Below are positions 52,704-63,788 of a DNA stretch of 64,000 nt, piece by piece. This stretch comes from Rhizomucor pusillus (lineage: Eukaryota; Mucoromycota; Mucoromycetes; Mucorales; Lichtheimiaceae), in assembly GCA_900175165.2 (NCBI GenBank), contig FWWN02000627.1:253036-317035 (forward strand), written 5' to 3'. A program made the translations under genes and the position numbers. The notes below the pieces were generated by a model, which worked only from the letters and a program-made list of their open reading frames with translations, did not search any database and was not told the origin of the DNA. Every line of letters starts with the position of its first letter. Position 1 is the first letter of the stretch.

Positions 52704-55666
52704 TTAATTTCGCGATAAATGGCGGTCCAACAGCTTTTGCCATTCCCGCGCCATTTGACAATAAAACTGGTGTTGTACATTAGCAAGATCCCCAACAAGG
52801 ATATCAAAGTACTTTGCAGTCAGCTTGAAAAATCTTGGGAGCTCGTCCACCAACTGCGCATTGATCGAAACATATGCATCTGCTGACTCTTGGAGGGTCT
52901 TGTCGGGTGTGTCGCCTTTGGACTTGATGTCACGTACACGGTCGTAATCCAATAACTTTTGCGCCCGTTTTCGAATCACTTGCATAGGGTTATCAAACAC
53001 CTTGAGAAACTCGTCTATTCGTGGGTACACGTAGCTTTGCACTTTGGTGTCCTGCATATATTAAGGTTAATTGGAACGGTATAGCAATGCTAATAATATA
53101 TTTATAAAAACACATGCCAATTCCCGGGTCATTGCAGACGAATACATGGCCGTCGATTTTGTAAAGTCTTGGAAACCTTGCAAGCTTTTAACTCGCACGC
53201 CTCCCCATGATCCGTACAAAGACTCCAAACTCTCTGCAAGCACACGTAGATTCTCAAAGTGGTTCTTGACCTGCCGCACCCATCCTTGGATATCTCGCGC
53301 AAGTTGCCGTGCAATTTCCTGCTGCTCTTCAAACTGTAAATACAATGCGTCGAACAATGCGTCCTGCGTTGCCTCTGCCGAAAAGCCGGTCGCTTGCTTG
53401 AATTGCTGCGCTCGGCGCGTCAACTTTTTGTTAATGCCGTGCCTACACACAACACCGCGGCGTTGTTAAGGGTTGCAATTATAGCGCATCAGTCGAATTT
53501 CAACAATACTTACACAACCTAGCGGAAAAGTAAGGTTAACCGCCTGTCACAGATACATGTGATCACTGAAACGAGGACTTACATTGATGTCATTCTTTTT
53601 CTTGTCGCCCACAATCTTCTCAACAATATCTTTCCTCCGTTTAATCTCGTTAATGTGGTCTGCTACTTGCTGTATTTCCTGCGTTGCCGCAGCGAGGTCG
53701 TCGTGATCTGGATGGTCCGTGGGTGTCAACAAGAATATTTCCTACATGATATCATCAGCAACCACGGTGTATACGCAGCTTCAATGACATATGCTCACTC
53801 TTAACAATAGCGGGTATTTAAGTACTCGTTGCACAGGCTTGATCAAAAGACTTCCAAGGTCCCAGCTTGCGGTCAGACCTTGCATTTGTATCCGGCATTC
53901 ATCGAAAAATGGTTGGGTATCAGGCCTGTTCTCTAATTCTTGCAGTCTCAAGACAGCATCCTCGTGATTCTTGCAGTACTCGCAATAAATGGCATCAATT
54001 TGCTCCATCTATGCAGTGTACAGTCAATATCTGGCTACAGACGCGTTAAATTTCCTCTGTCAACTACTTGCCATTTCTCGGAATGCAAGGCCTACAGTCG
54101 TTCCATCCGATACTTCATCGTCATCGTTATCATCGCTGTGGTCGACGCAAGTCGCTTGCGTAAGTCGAGAGACAAACTCATCCTCAAACTGAGTAATATC
54201 CAGCAAGTTCGAGAATAATGTCTTGACATCGGATTTGTCGAGCGGCGACGTTGAAGTACACGCATGGTCGTAGTAGACTTCTTTGACAACGACCATATCG
54301 TTCTGGTAAGAACGTTCTGTATCTATCAGCTCCTTTATTACTTTGGCGCGTTTGACTTTTCGTGATGCTTTTTCGTGCGGTTTGCCGCTCGGTTGTGGAG
54401 AAATAGGTAAAGATGTTGTTGTTGTACAAGAAGTAACTGTATCAGTTCCTGACACTGGTCTATCTTCTGTTGCGGGCGTGATGGGTTCTCTGGATGTAAC
54501 GACGATGGAGTCTTTTAGACTTGGCGACGATGTTGAGGATGGGTGTTGCTGGTTGTGGTCGTGGCCGCTTAGCCAGTTTGCCAAGGCGGCACCGTAGTGC
54601 CATGCTCGTTTTGATGCGGATTCGGTTGTAGCAAGGGAAGATGTGGCGGAAGAGGTGGACACTGTGCTGTTTCCTGTGCCTGTTCGTGCTATGGATGGTA
54701 AATGCAGACCGGAGTTGGACGGGGAATTAAGGTTAGCCATAGAAGGCTTTTTGCTAGTGATGGGTGGTGGCCGGCTGTCAGCCGTTCGGTTTGATGGTTT
54801 GCGGTGGACTGAGGAGCGCGGTGATGAGGATATACGTCGTGTAGGAAGTTTGTGGGATGATTCATCGTCGACATTATGTTCAATTCGTTTGCTAAGTTCT
54901 GCAACAAAGGATCCGCTGCGTGGAACTTGAGGGGTATCGCTGTCTATGACATTGTTGTTGTTGTTAATCGTCTCTATAGGTGATGGTCTCGGCGGTCGTA
55001 CTAAAGGCTTGGCAGGTATGCTCGTTGGTGGTTTGGAGTAATCAGATTTACTGTTTCGGATGTAAGTTGATTCCGGACGCTTAGGAAACGGCAGTGGCTA
55101 GAACCATCGAAATAGCATCAGAGGCAAGATACGCTTCCTATTTCGTCATTATTTTATACCTGTGCATTTTCTTTCTGCTGGAACCTAGCTCGAATGTCTT
55201 GGAAAGCAAGCGACGTCTCGTCCACGTTTGAATTATGTTCTTTCTGCTCGGGAAAATTTTCTTCGGTCTCTTTGGAGGATCGAATATGTGATTGTACATC
55301 AGATGCGTAACTTGTCACAGAGGTGGCTACGGTGCCGGTGCTCGATGGAGAAATGAGCGACTCGGATGACGGGCTCGGCAGAGGATCGTGTGGTCGGTTA
55401 GTGTATGTGGTTGCTCTCAGAGACGGAGGTTTTGTTGGAGGAGGAGGAGGTCGTTTCGGTGCTGCAGTTGTAGTTACTGGAGGAACAATGTCTGCGCTTG
55501 AACGTCGATCTTGTTCAAATACGCGGGATAAGCGGTCTACTGCATTTTCTCCCCCATGCGAGAATGCGACTGTGCGCGCTCTAGACTGTGAATGCGCCAA
55601 CGACGCTCTCTGGCGCGGTCTACTTTCTAATGTCCTTGAGAAGGCATCCTGGCGATCGACGTCCAT
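52704..55666 (-). CDS. DH-BAR Rho guanine-nucleotide exchange factor, Tuba/Gef1-like
   Basis: Seven exons read leftward: 55666-55160, 55097-54072, 54008-53799, 53741-53583, 53518-53514, 53442-53112, 53051-52704. The product has 861 residues. The first ~390 residues are low complexity with proline-rich stretches (KRPPPPPTKPPS). The DH domain starts at KRAKVIKELIDTERSYQNDM and includes LGSLLIKPVQRVLKYPLLLR, its signature helix. No PH domain follows; instead there is a BAR-like helical region (VVHGINKKLTRRAQQFKQAT, then FFKLTAKYFDILVGDL). DH-BAR without PH is the layout of Tuba-type and fission yeast Gef1-type Cdc42 activators, which act in polarity and septation. Intron 2 (54071-54009) has a GC donor, and exon 5 has only 5 nt. 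Both are required by the frame. Confidence 0.87.
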
Positions 55667-55929
55667 TTCTTTTCTTCTTCCTTGGAAAGCTGGGAAAAAA
55701 ATAAAGGCGGCCAAAGTGATCAGCAGAAAAGGGGACTCGGCTCTCACTTCATGCGAAAATTTGGTTCCGACCCGTTTGCCGCAACTGGCAATAATCACAA
55801 CATTATTCTGTTCATGTCACACAGAACAGCGAAGAAGATGAGTGATATGTATATGTATATGGATATTTGATTTGCTTTTGGTGTTATTGTACAATGACAT
55901 GCGTGGTATACTGGGTAATTGCAAATGGT

Positions 55930-57589
55930 CTATATGACTACAAATACTTTTCCTCGGCTTCGAATGAACCGCAAAATGATAGCTGTGAGGCCAGCAGCTA
56001 CTGTTAACGAACCTGAAAACTGGATTGCTGCTGTCCAGCCATACGCGCTTTGGAGAAGACCAATAAGCGGCGTACCAAGCAAGTTACCGCAGGTCGTAAG
56101 CAAGTATGCCATACCGATGCCTGCCTGGATGTTTTCTACACCGACGATTTCTGCTGTTACTGGCGGGATCAATGACACGAAACCGCCTCCAGTCAAGCCA
56201 AACAAGACACAGTAGGCAACGAAAGCTCCAAAGGTCGACGAAAATTGCCACACAACCATAGTGAAGATACCTACAGACGCGGTAAAATTAGTAAGCTGTG
56301 CCAGTCATATGTAAAGGCTCTAGAGTCTTACCAGAAAAGAAAGTGAAGAGCGCCATGACAGTCAAACGACCATAGCGGTCGCCAACGAAGCCGAGGGATA
56401 TACGGCACACAGCATTACAAGCGGACATGATGGATACAAGACTAGAGCCCATAGATGCATCCACGCCAATCACGCCAGCGTAAGTTGGAGCCAAAAAGAA
56501 GGGAGCAACGTAGCCAAAAGGTACGAGGAATGCAAATACTAGGAAAATGCAGAACGAGAAATTCAACAACTTTGTATCAATAAGTTTCCACCATTTGCCG
56601 CCTGCTGATGGAGGTCGGAATCGTGGACGTGCAAGAGCTGTGGCGATACACAGCAAACCAAATCCTAGACCACCAAGCGCACGCAAAGAGTTGCGATAGC
56701 CAGCGGACTGGATCAGCGACTGTGACATTGGGGATAGGCACACACCGCCAATTCCAGAGCCACTCACTGCCAAACCAGTAGCGAATGCACGGTTCTTATT
56801 GAACCACTGAGCAGGAAGAGCGACGGAAGGAGTAAAGACGAAGCTTGCGCCGATGCCAAAAAGAATTCCCTGAGCGAGGTAGACATGCCAAAGCTGCGTA
56901 GCGTAGCTGGCCAACACTAAGCCGAGAGGTGCCAAAATTGTTCCAATAAGCATGGTAAATCGGTAGCCGATCTTTCTGATAATTGGTGATACGAAGAGAC
57001 CAGTTGATAACATGAGAGCATTCTGAGAAGTGCCGACAAAAGCGATTTTGAACTGGGTCGTTTGTCCAGCATAAACTTCATTCAAGTATCTGGAACAAGA
57101 TCAAAGTCAGCGAGTGCCCTTTTTTTTTCTATTTTTCTATTTTTCCTTTTTACGGTTCAACGATACCGAATATATTACTTACAGTTTATGAAAGTTGCCC
57201 CAGGTGAAGACGGTACCAAAGACAGTAAAGTTAACGAGGAAGGTGGATAATACGACGAGCCATCCTGGATTTCGAATGCCTTCGGTCCAGTAAGGTTCAC
57301 CAGGCACTGGTTCGCCTTTGGAGTCGTCTTCTAAGGCTGCTTTCTTGCCATCCACTGTTTGCTGCGACGCAGCAGCTACGCTTTGCCGGGTTCGGGTTTT
57401 TGAAAGGGTAGTTGTAATTTCCTGGAGGGAGCCGAGTGTGGGGAAAGGTGCACATTCTACAAGGCCAGGATAGCCTTCTTCCTCGGCATCCTTGTTCTCT
57501 TGTGATCCCACTATGGTATGCTTCTCTGGGTCATAGACTTCAGTGTGGTCGTCAGGGATTACTTTCTCCTCATCGTGGCCGGTTGTCAT
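55930..57589 (-). CDS. MFS transporter, monocarboxylate-transporter-like
   Basis: Three exons read leftward (57589-57183, 57089-56332, 56270-55930) encode 501 residues. The first ~105 residues are a hydrophilic, acidic cytosolic tail, after which GWLVVLSTFLVNFTVFGTVF begins the first of about 12 spans. Typical monocarboxylate-porter motifs are visible: RNPGWLVVL just before span 1, QWFNKNRAFATGLAVSGSGI in the middle, and GFVGDRYGRLTVM in the loop between the halves. The family carries monocarboxylates or related metabolites across the plasma membrane or an organelle membrane. The substrate cannot be read from sequence. It shares the minus strand with the DH-BAR gene, 263 bp away. Confidence 0.9.
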
Positions 57590-58667
57590 GGCTATGCAGC
57601 GAAGCGGATAAAAAGTGGAAAAAGAAGCTGGAAATCAGTTTTTCAGCACTGATTTTAAAACGTTGTCCATTTGAGTTTGGCTGGGGAAAAAGTTGGCGCG
57701 CCCCGAAGCATCGGCAAACTTCACCCATTCTTTTCTTTTCGAGCGGTTAAGAACTTTCCAGCTGTTAAACCAAATTACAGATCGCCACCATTCCAGATAG
57801 CGGGAAACTCCATGGAAACTAACCAAAAAGCTATAATATTTCTACTTGATCCTCTCTGAATATCTGTATCGATCGGAAGGGCGGAGGGGAAAAAGTTTTC
57901 CAGACTGAATTTTGAGGGCGAGAAACTTCATTTTGACATCGCAGATGTAAAACCTGGGCGTACACATTGTTGATTATTTTGTTGCACAACAACGACGAGG
58001 GTTAAATTACTAACCTTATCCTAGCTCGCGCATATGAAAATTCATCTTGTGTTGCAATGAACGTAATGTGGCGAAATTGGGCGTCACAATCTCCAAGTAT
58101 TGCCAATCTTTTTAATCATCTAAACAAGAAACTAACTCTTCTGATGCACAACGGTTGATACTTGCGTTGATTACTCAGCAAGGGAAAACCCAAACCTGCA
58201 TGAATGTCCGGGAGCTGCACTCCACGCGCGGAATACCGCATTTGTTTTTGTAGCATTTGATAGAAGACATACTTGTAGATCCAATCGGATTGCTTGGAAA
58301 GGATAGTTTTGGGACGTGCGCAGTAATTTTTGTTTTAGGAAACCCAGATCCGAAAATTAGACCAAGCATTCCAGGTTGCAAACACGAATCGACCGTTCCA
58401 CAACCTATTGAAGATCCTGCGCGAATCATCTATCTTTCTCACGATCAGTTTAATAAGTAAACACGCATCAGCATACAAAACAGGTGTAGTTGAAAAATAA
58501 CAAATATATTGTGCGAACAATTGATGGAGCACTACAGGTAATAAAAAGCAGAAATGCATTGTGGAAATATATACAGAGAGAGAGAGAGAGGGGTAGAATA
58601 TATATCGGCTAGAGTCTATCTAAGCAAAGTAATCCAAGGTATAAATGGATGTTTACGAATATCGAGT
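57590..58667. other. Intergenic, MFS promoter and AOX 3' flank
   Basis: About 1.1 kb. It includes an AG microsatellite at 58574-58590. No gene seen; short plus-strand frames near 58560-58930 lie over the AOX gene and are not separate. Confidence 0.45.
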
Positions 58668-59664
58668 TTAATGTGTAGGGGACGGCGACATATTTCTACC
58701 TTGTTTCTTGTGGGCCATCTCCGCCAATCGCTGCTGTTGCAACTGTGCGTCGATATCTGCAAGTATATCTTCGCGACGAACAGCGATGCGATCGGAGAAA
58801 TGATGGTTAGCGTCACGGTGGAGTGCTTCGTCTGCTCTGACAGCCAGCACAACGTCTCGGACAGTGGCCGTTTCCGGGTCCAGATTGTAGTATTCAACAG
58901 CAAGTGGAGGAGCCTTGATGTTTGGTAACGATCCATTGTCTAATGCGTCCAGGAAATGTGTATATGATATCACAGCTTCTTCTTCGAGGTATCCACACAT
59001 TCTATGCGCTGTCTTGGGAGAGAACACATAGAGCCAAAAGTATGCGTTGAAGAAGACACCTTGCGCACCGAGGATAATCAGTCGATTGAATAGACCAGGC
59101 TGCATGCATTTCATCCATGTCATCAGATGCATGCGTTCGTTTTCAGCTTCGTGGAGGAGGTGGGTAATCCATCCGTTGTCACCAGAGAGATTGCGTAGAG
59201 ACTTCATGTGACGGAGCATGCCTCCAACCATTCCGGGAACTAAATTGTGCAATCTGTGAGTGAGTGATTCTTGATATAGAATCTGGCTTTAAGCAAACAT
59301 TACCTGCAGCGATTGTTTCGAGCATTACAGCTCGCATGTAGTGATCTTGTCCAAAGTAAGTGTCTGGCAATGTACGAAGAGCCTTGACCAAGCGATAGGC
59401 AAACTTGTCACTGAATGTTTGTGGGATACGGTGCTTGCCAAGTTCAATATCAATCTTCTCCAGAACTTCGCTGGAAAGCTTTTCCTTGCCCATGAATTCG
59501 ACTCGCATAGGTCGTGGATGCTCAGCGCGTACTTCTTCCAGTACATCTCTGGGTATTTCGAGCTGGGGAGCTTGGGTTGAAAGCGTTCGTCGGGATAGAG
59601 TGGATACTAGCGCGCGTGCAGCGAGAGGTCGGCTTGTGTAAGCAATTGGCTTGAGAGCTAACAT
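58668..59664 (-). CDS. AOX1: Mitochondrial alternative oxidase
   Basis: Two exons read leftward (59664-59304 and 59239-58668) encode 310 residues. The enzyme passes electrons from ubiquinol to oxygen, bypassing complexes III and IV; it sits on the matrix side of the inner membrane and is cyanide-resistant. A basic leader (~30 residues) targets mitochondria. The di-iron ligands are visible: Glu in LETIAAVPGM (E116), Glu and His in NERMHLM (E155, H158), Glu in YLEEEAV (~E207), Glu and His in [12 protein letters not shown] (E258, H261). The membrane-binding stretch [20 protein letters not shown] is present. The start at 59664 gives the right leader. A TATA box lies at 59728-59734. Confidence 0.97.
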
Positions 59665-59727
59665 GTGGAGTGAAGTGTAGAGTAGAAGAGGTTTGTTGAT
59701 CTGCGCTCTGTCAGATCGAGCTTTTCT

Positions 59728-59734
59728 TTTTATA
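59728..59734 (-). promoter_or_regulatory. TATA box of AOX1
   Basis: Read on the minus strand this is TATAAAA, about 64-70 bp upstream of the AOX1 ATG. ATTGG/CCAAT sequences lie just upstream (about 59757-59762). Confidence 0.6.
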
Positions 59735-61599
59735 CGGCCCCCGAATATGGCGCATTGACCAATGGAAGCCGAGACAGGCAAGCGGTTTGCTCCGTCGGTG
59801 AGTCATCTATTGCTTTGCACTCAAATTCCATAAAAATCCAACACGTTTTCGCTCGATTCTTTTATATGGCAATTGTAACTTTCAGTATAAGTGATGAGAA
59901 GGTATTCTACAAGGTGCTTGAAGAGTTCAAGGCGTAAAATTAGTGGGGATCGACCATGGGAAGCTAGGCCGTCGGATAAATATCCCCGAGTTCCGACCAA
60001 TCAATTGCATAATGCACTCCGGCTTACGCCGATCGCTTTGCCGACACAGGGGGAATAATCACTCGAGTCTTCTAGCGTTTCATCGAAACACCTCGAGAAA
60101 ACGGATGCCGAAAGTTGGGTAGGATCGCCACTTATAGCTAAGAAAAGGTATAGCGTAAGCCAAAGACCAGATACAAGTCGCACAAGGACAGATAACAATG
60201 GACAACAGTGACACCCTTGTGTCTGGACAGGCAATCCAAATGAACTCGGAGCATCTCGTGGCGATTAGGTTTAAAGCTTTAATACGGGAGAATGTTTTGA
60301 ACTTGTGCGACGTCAAAGGGTAATCGTTTCGCAACTTTGGCAAGTTCCAACGAATCATCACTACTGTGCATATCCGCAGAATTCTTCATTATAATTCCCG
60401 GCAGTACATGTGGTGTAGTCTATTGAAAGATTGGCATGTTTCTAAAGGATCCAGGTCTACATTTAAGATAGAGCTTCGTCTGCCACATATTAATATGCAA
60501 CTTCTTTGTCGCTGCATATGGTATCCGTTTTATAAAAGTAGACTTGACAGATGTCTGTTGCGGAAATTTGATTTTTCAGATACTTACTCAAGGCTGATAT
60601 TAATAATCTTTCCCTGATAGCTACAGCAATAATGAAGTGAATATTCATACATGTTTGGAGAGCTGTGCTATTAGTCGCAAGGAATAGTTGATAGCAGTAT
60701 TGGCAAAGCCTTTGGGATGAAAGGGTCATCATCGAAAATGAAAATCCAGTGGGCTCCCGTGCTGAATTTTTCAGAAAATGTCACGTCTTTCATGGATTGA
60801 ATGATTGTGAGCGATTGGAACAAGATACGTGTCTGGTAGTGATGTAGAGACAGCATAACTGATCGCTTTACTTACCAAAGATTTCATTTCGCATAGCAGA
60901 AACATTGAAAATGGGAGGAAAGAAATGAAATGAAATTTTTAACTTCCGTTACCATCCTCACAAGGCTTTGCAAATAACTCATTTCCAGGCAAAGGCACGC
61001 ATACACCGGAGCAGAGAGGAGGCAAGAGTTAACTTGTCAGGATTGAATTCCTGAAGAGGACAAGCAGATATACTGTTCCTCAAGTAGACCTTTAGATATC
61101 CAGACGTTGCCAGAACAGAACAAAACCAGGTTACTATTTTCTTAGCCAGCAATTTGATTGGCTCTTGCGTCACGAGAACGGCGCGGGTCCTCATGAAGGG
61201 CGCGGGGCACTCAACCTTTGTGGGGTTTACTGTTTTCTGATCGCCGCAAGACGGTCAAAGTCATTAATTCAACGGGAGCCGCATTCGTGTGGCACACCAT
61301 TTGCTCCTTTTATCTTCTGTAGATCACGGACCCAAGGGACTTCCGAGGCACACACACCCGCTGGGGTTTATGGTCTTTCCCCAGCTTTGACCTAGGAGAA
61401 AAAGACTACCTAACATGTAAATCGCAAGAAGGCCACAGCAATCAAACCAGTCAAATCACTTACAAGCATTCCCTCCATAGTTTACTCCCATAGAACGGTC
61501 AAGACCCGTAAGTGTACGAACTATCGACAGTTAAAAAAATCCATACTCACGTGGACTCTTCTACGCAGGGACGTAATGGTTCATGGCACCTTTATTCAG
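59735..61599. other. Intergenic, gene-poor
   Basis: About 1.9 kb with only short frames. The GC-rich part from 61180 onward may belong to a longer version of the interspersed repeat that follows. Confidence 0.4.
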
Positions 61600-62045
61600 T
61601 GTTGCGGAGGAGACTGGCCTCCAAGGTCAAGTCGACTTCCAACACTCCTAACCCGGGACAAAAAGGGCTGCGGCGGCTTGTGTTCCTTTGTTGCCCCTCC
61701 CACAAGCTGCTTTAATAGCTAGAAGAAAGGCGACATTCGGTGGTGCCCTAGCAAATTGGTTAAGTCAAACCCAGGGCTTTCAAGGCTATCAAGGTTGCCA
61801 AAGCAGTTCAAAAAGTCAAAAAGTCAAAAATCCGTTCTTGAAAAGTCTTGCCTCTGTCTTGTAATCAGGATATACTTCCCGCCTTTTACTGAAAGATATG
61901 TCGATGCTAAGACGCGAAGGAGACAAGCACCAATATTTGAAAAAGGAGGGATACAGATTTTATCTGTTGAACTGCCGGGAACTGGCAGTGCCGCCTCCTC
62001 GTCGGTGGTTCCTGGATATATCGTTGAAGCTTGCTCAAAGTGAAC
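61600..62045 (+). repeat. Interspersed repeat, copy C
   Basis: In order: a GC-rich block near 61670 (GGCTTGTGTTCCTTTGTTG, diverged from copy B), short units GGCTTTCAAGGCTATCAAGG near 61775, then ATACAGATTTTATCTG, then the shared 3' end from 61988 (GTGCCGCCTCCTCG, GTTCCTGGATATATCG, GAAGCTTGCTCAA, GTGAACTGAAC). The order of blocks is the same as in copies A and B. A plus-strand frame across it ends PGYIVEACS, as does the matching frame in copy B, so the last block may once have been coding. Confidence 0.65.
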
Positions 62046-62289
62046 TGAACGGCACTTAATAAAACATGTGTAGAAATGATTTTTACAAATAAAATGGTTT
62101 TAGTTGTTATTAATTAAAATACACTGTGTTGTTCTTTTCATTGACTGTGATGAAGTCCAACAGTGTCTTCATATACAATTGTTCTTTGTCAACCCAGATA
62201 TCTCTGATCAGAGGTTTACAAAGCTAAAGGGTATTACAATGTTTGTGAATTTTGCGGTTGCTTTCTTGCCCAGCTATTTCGAAGTGCAC

Positions 62290-63151
62290 ATGGCCAAGGT
62301 TAAAAAGAAAACGACGCCGATTACACAGAGATCCGAAAAAAAGTTCAAACACTCGTCAAAAGAGACAGCCAAGCTTATTCGACGATATCATGTCTTGAAC
62401 AAGGAGCTGGCAAAGTGTAGATCAAGCAACGATCGAGAGAAGGAGCAGCAGATCTTGGCAGAAATGGAAGCGATGGGTGGACTAGACTGGTACCAACGGG
62501 CATCGCAGCTCGGCCAGAGCAAATCACGTGGCGGTGATTCGTCTAAATGGTTGTTGCAGAAACTTGAAAAGCATGGTTACAAGGGAGGAGAAGAGAAACT
62601 GCGGTTGTTAGAGATTGGTGCGGTTGCTCCTGACAACTACGACAAGGTCAAGTCATGGATCACGGTCTTACCTATTGATTTGAACCCTCAGGATCCACGT
62701 ATCAAGAAACAAGACTTTTTGGAAATGAAGCCAACCGAGAAATTTGATGTATTGTCACTAAGTCTTGTAGTAAATTTCGTGGGCGATCCTAAAGATCGAG
62801 GTGAGAAAGAAAGAAACAGCGCTTAGAATATGTGGATTGCTAAGACATGTTGTATCCACAGGCAAGATGTTGCTTCACACACGCGACTTTTTGGACGGAC
62901 CACATCGCCTTTTATATCTCGTATTACCTCTTCCTTGCATCACTAATTCAAGATACATGTCACACGAACATCTGATAACTATGATGACAGCAATGGGATA
63001 TTCATGCATTGAGCATCATTTCTCAAAAAAGCTCGCATATTATTTGTTCCATCTGGAGAATGTGAACAAACGATACCAGCCTTTCAAAAAGACATTGCTT
63101 CCTGACAAACAAGGCGGTAACCGCAACAATTTTTGCATAGTTATCGAGTAA
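62290..63151 (+). CDS. BMT2: 25S rRNA adenine-N1 methyltransferase
   Basis: Two exons (62290-62800 and 62862-63151) encode 266 residues. Bmt2 uses S-adenosylmethionine to methylate an adenine of the large-subunit rRNA in the nucleolus. The basic N-terminus (MAKVKKKTTP) suits nucleolar import. Family motifs are in order: KETAKLIRRYHVLNKELAK, GGLDWYQRASQLGQSKSRGG, SAM-binding LRLLEIGA (~residues 104-111), then LPIDLNPQDPRIKKQDFLE, then FDVLSLSLVVNFVGDPKDRG with ML. The C-terminus reads YLVLPLPCITNSRYMSHEHL then NRNNFCIVIE. I start at 62290; ATGs upstream in frame (for example 62239) precede a hydrophobic stretch with no family match. The intron is 61 nt. Confidence 0.92.
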
Positions 63152-63788
63152 GATAGTGGAACGTTTTTATCTATATATTTGTTGCATTATTTCCTTTCAT
63201 TGTAGCATATAAGCATCTCTTGTTAAGCTTAATGTACTGATTTCATACCTTTTGAAATATAAAGCAATTAAATAGCGCATTTTCGTGGCAAATGCTTCAT
63301 TTGGACCCTGAAGATCATCAATGTACTCCTATCTTTATCGGATACAATGTTATACGGTCAAGGGCCCAGCAGCGTGTCAATGCGGTTCTTAACATGCCGC
63401 AGAATTTTTGCATGATATAGCGGTCGACACATACTCGCCATCTACGCGTGTACAATCTTGAAAAGGTTCTAACGGAAATGTCAAAATCCAAGGCGGGTCG
63501 AATCGCCAAGTATCTGAGAGTCTCAGAGAGAGAAAACACTATGTTGCATGGTTACCAAAGAAGGTTTCGGGTTGTGCTTCAGGGACAGATCGGTAACCGG
63601 GGCAACAGGAGCACACGAGAATGAGAGACAGGCCACAGAGAGTGACAAAGTTACGAGCTTTAACTCCACTCTTTCCTTTCTTTTCTTCTCTCCTCACATT
63701 TTTTTTCTTCAGTGTGCTTTTCCTTTGAATTTTCGTTTTCTGTGTCTTGAAAAAGCTGTGCATTAGATAGAGAAAGAGAGGGTCTCAT
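63152..63788. other. Intergenic
   Basis: BMT2 3' flank and upstream region of the last gene. A T/C-rich leader (about 63660-63730) precedes the next start. No other gene seen. Confidence 0.45.
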
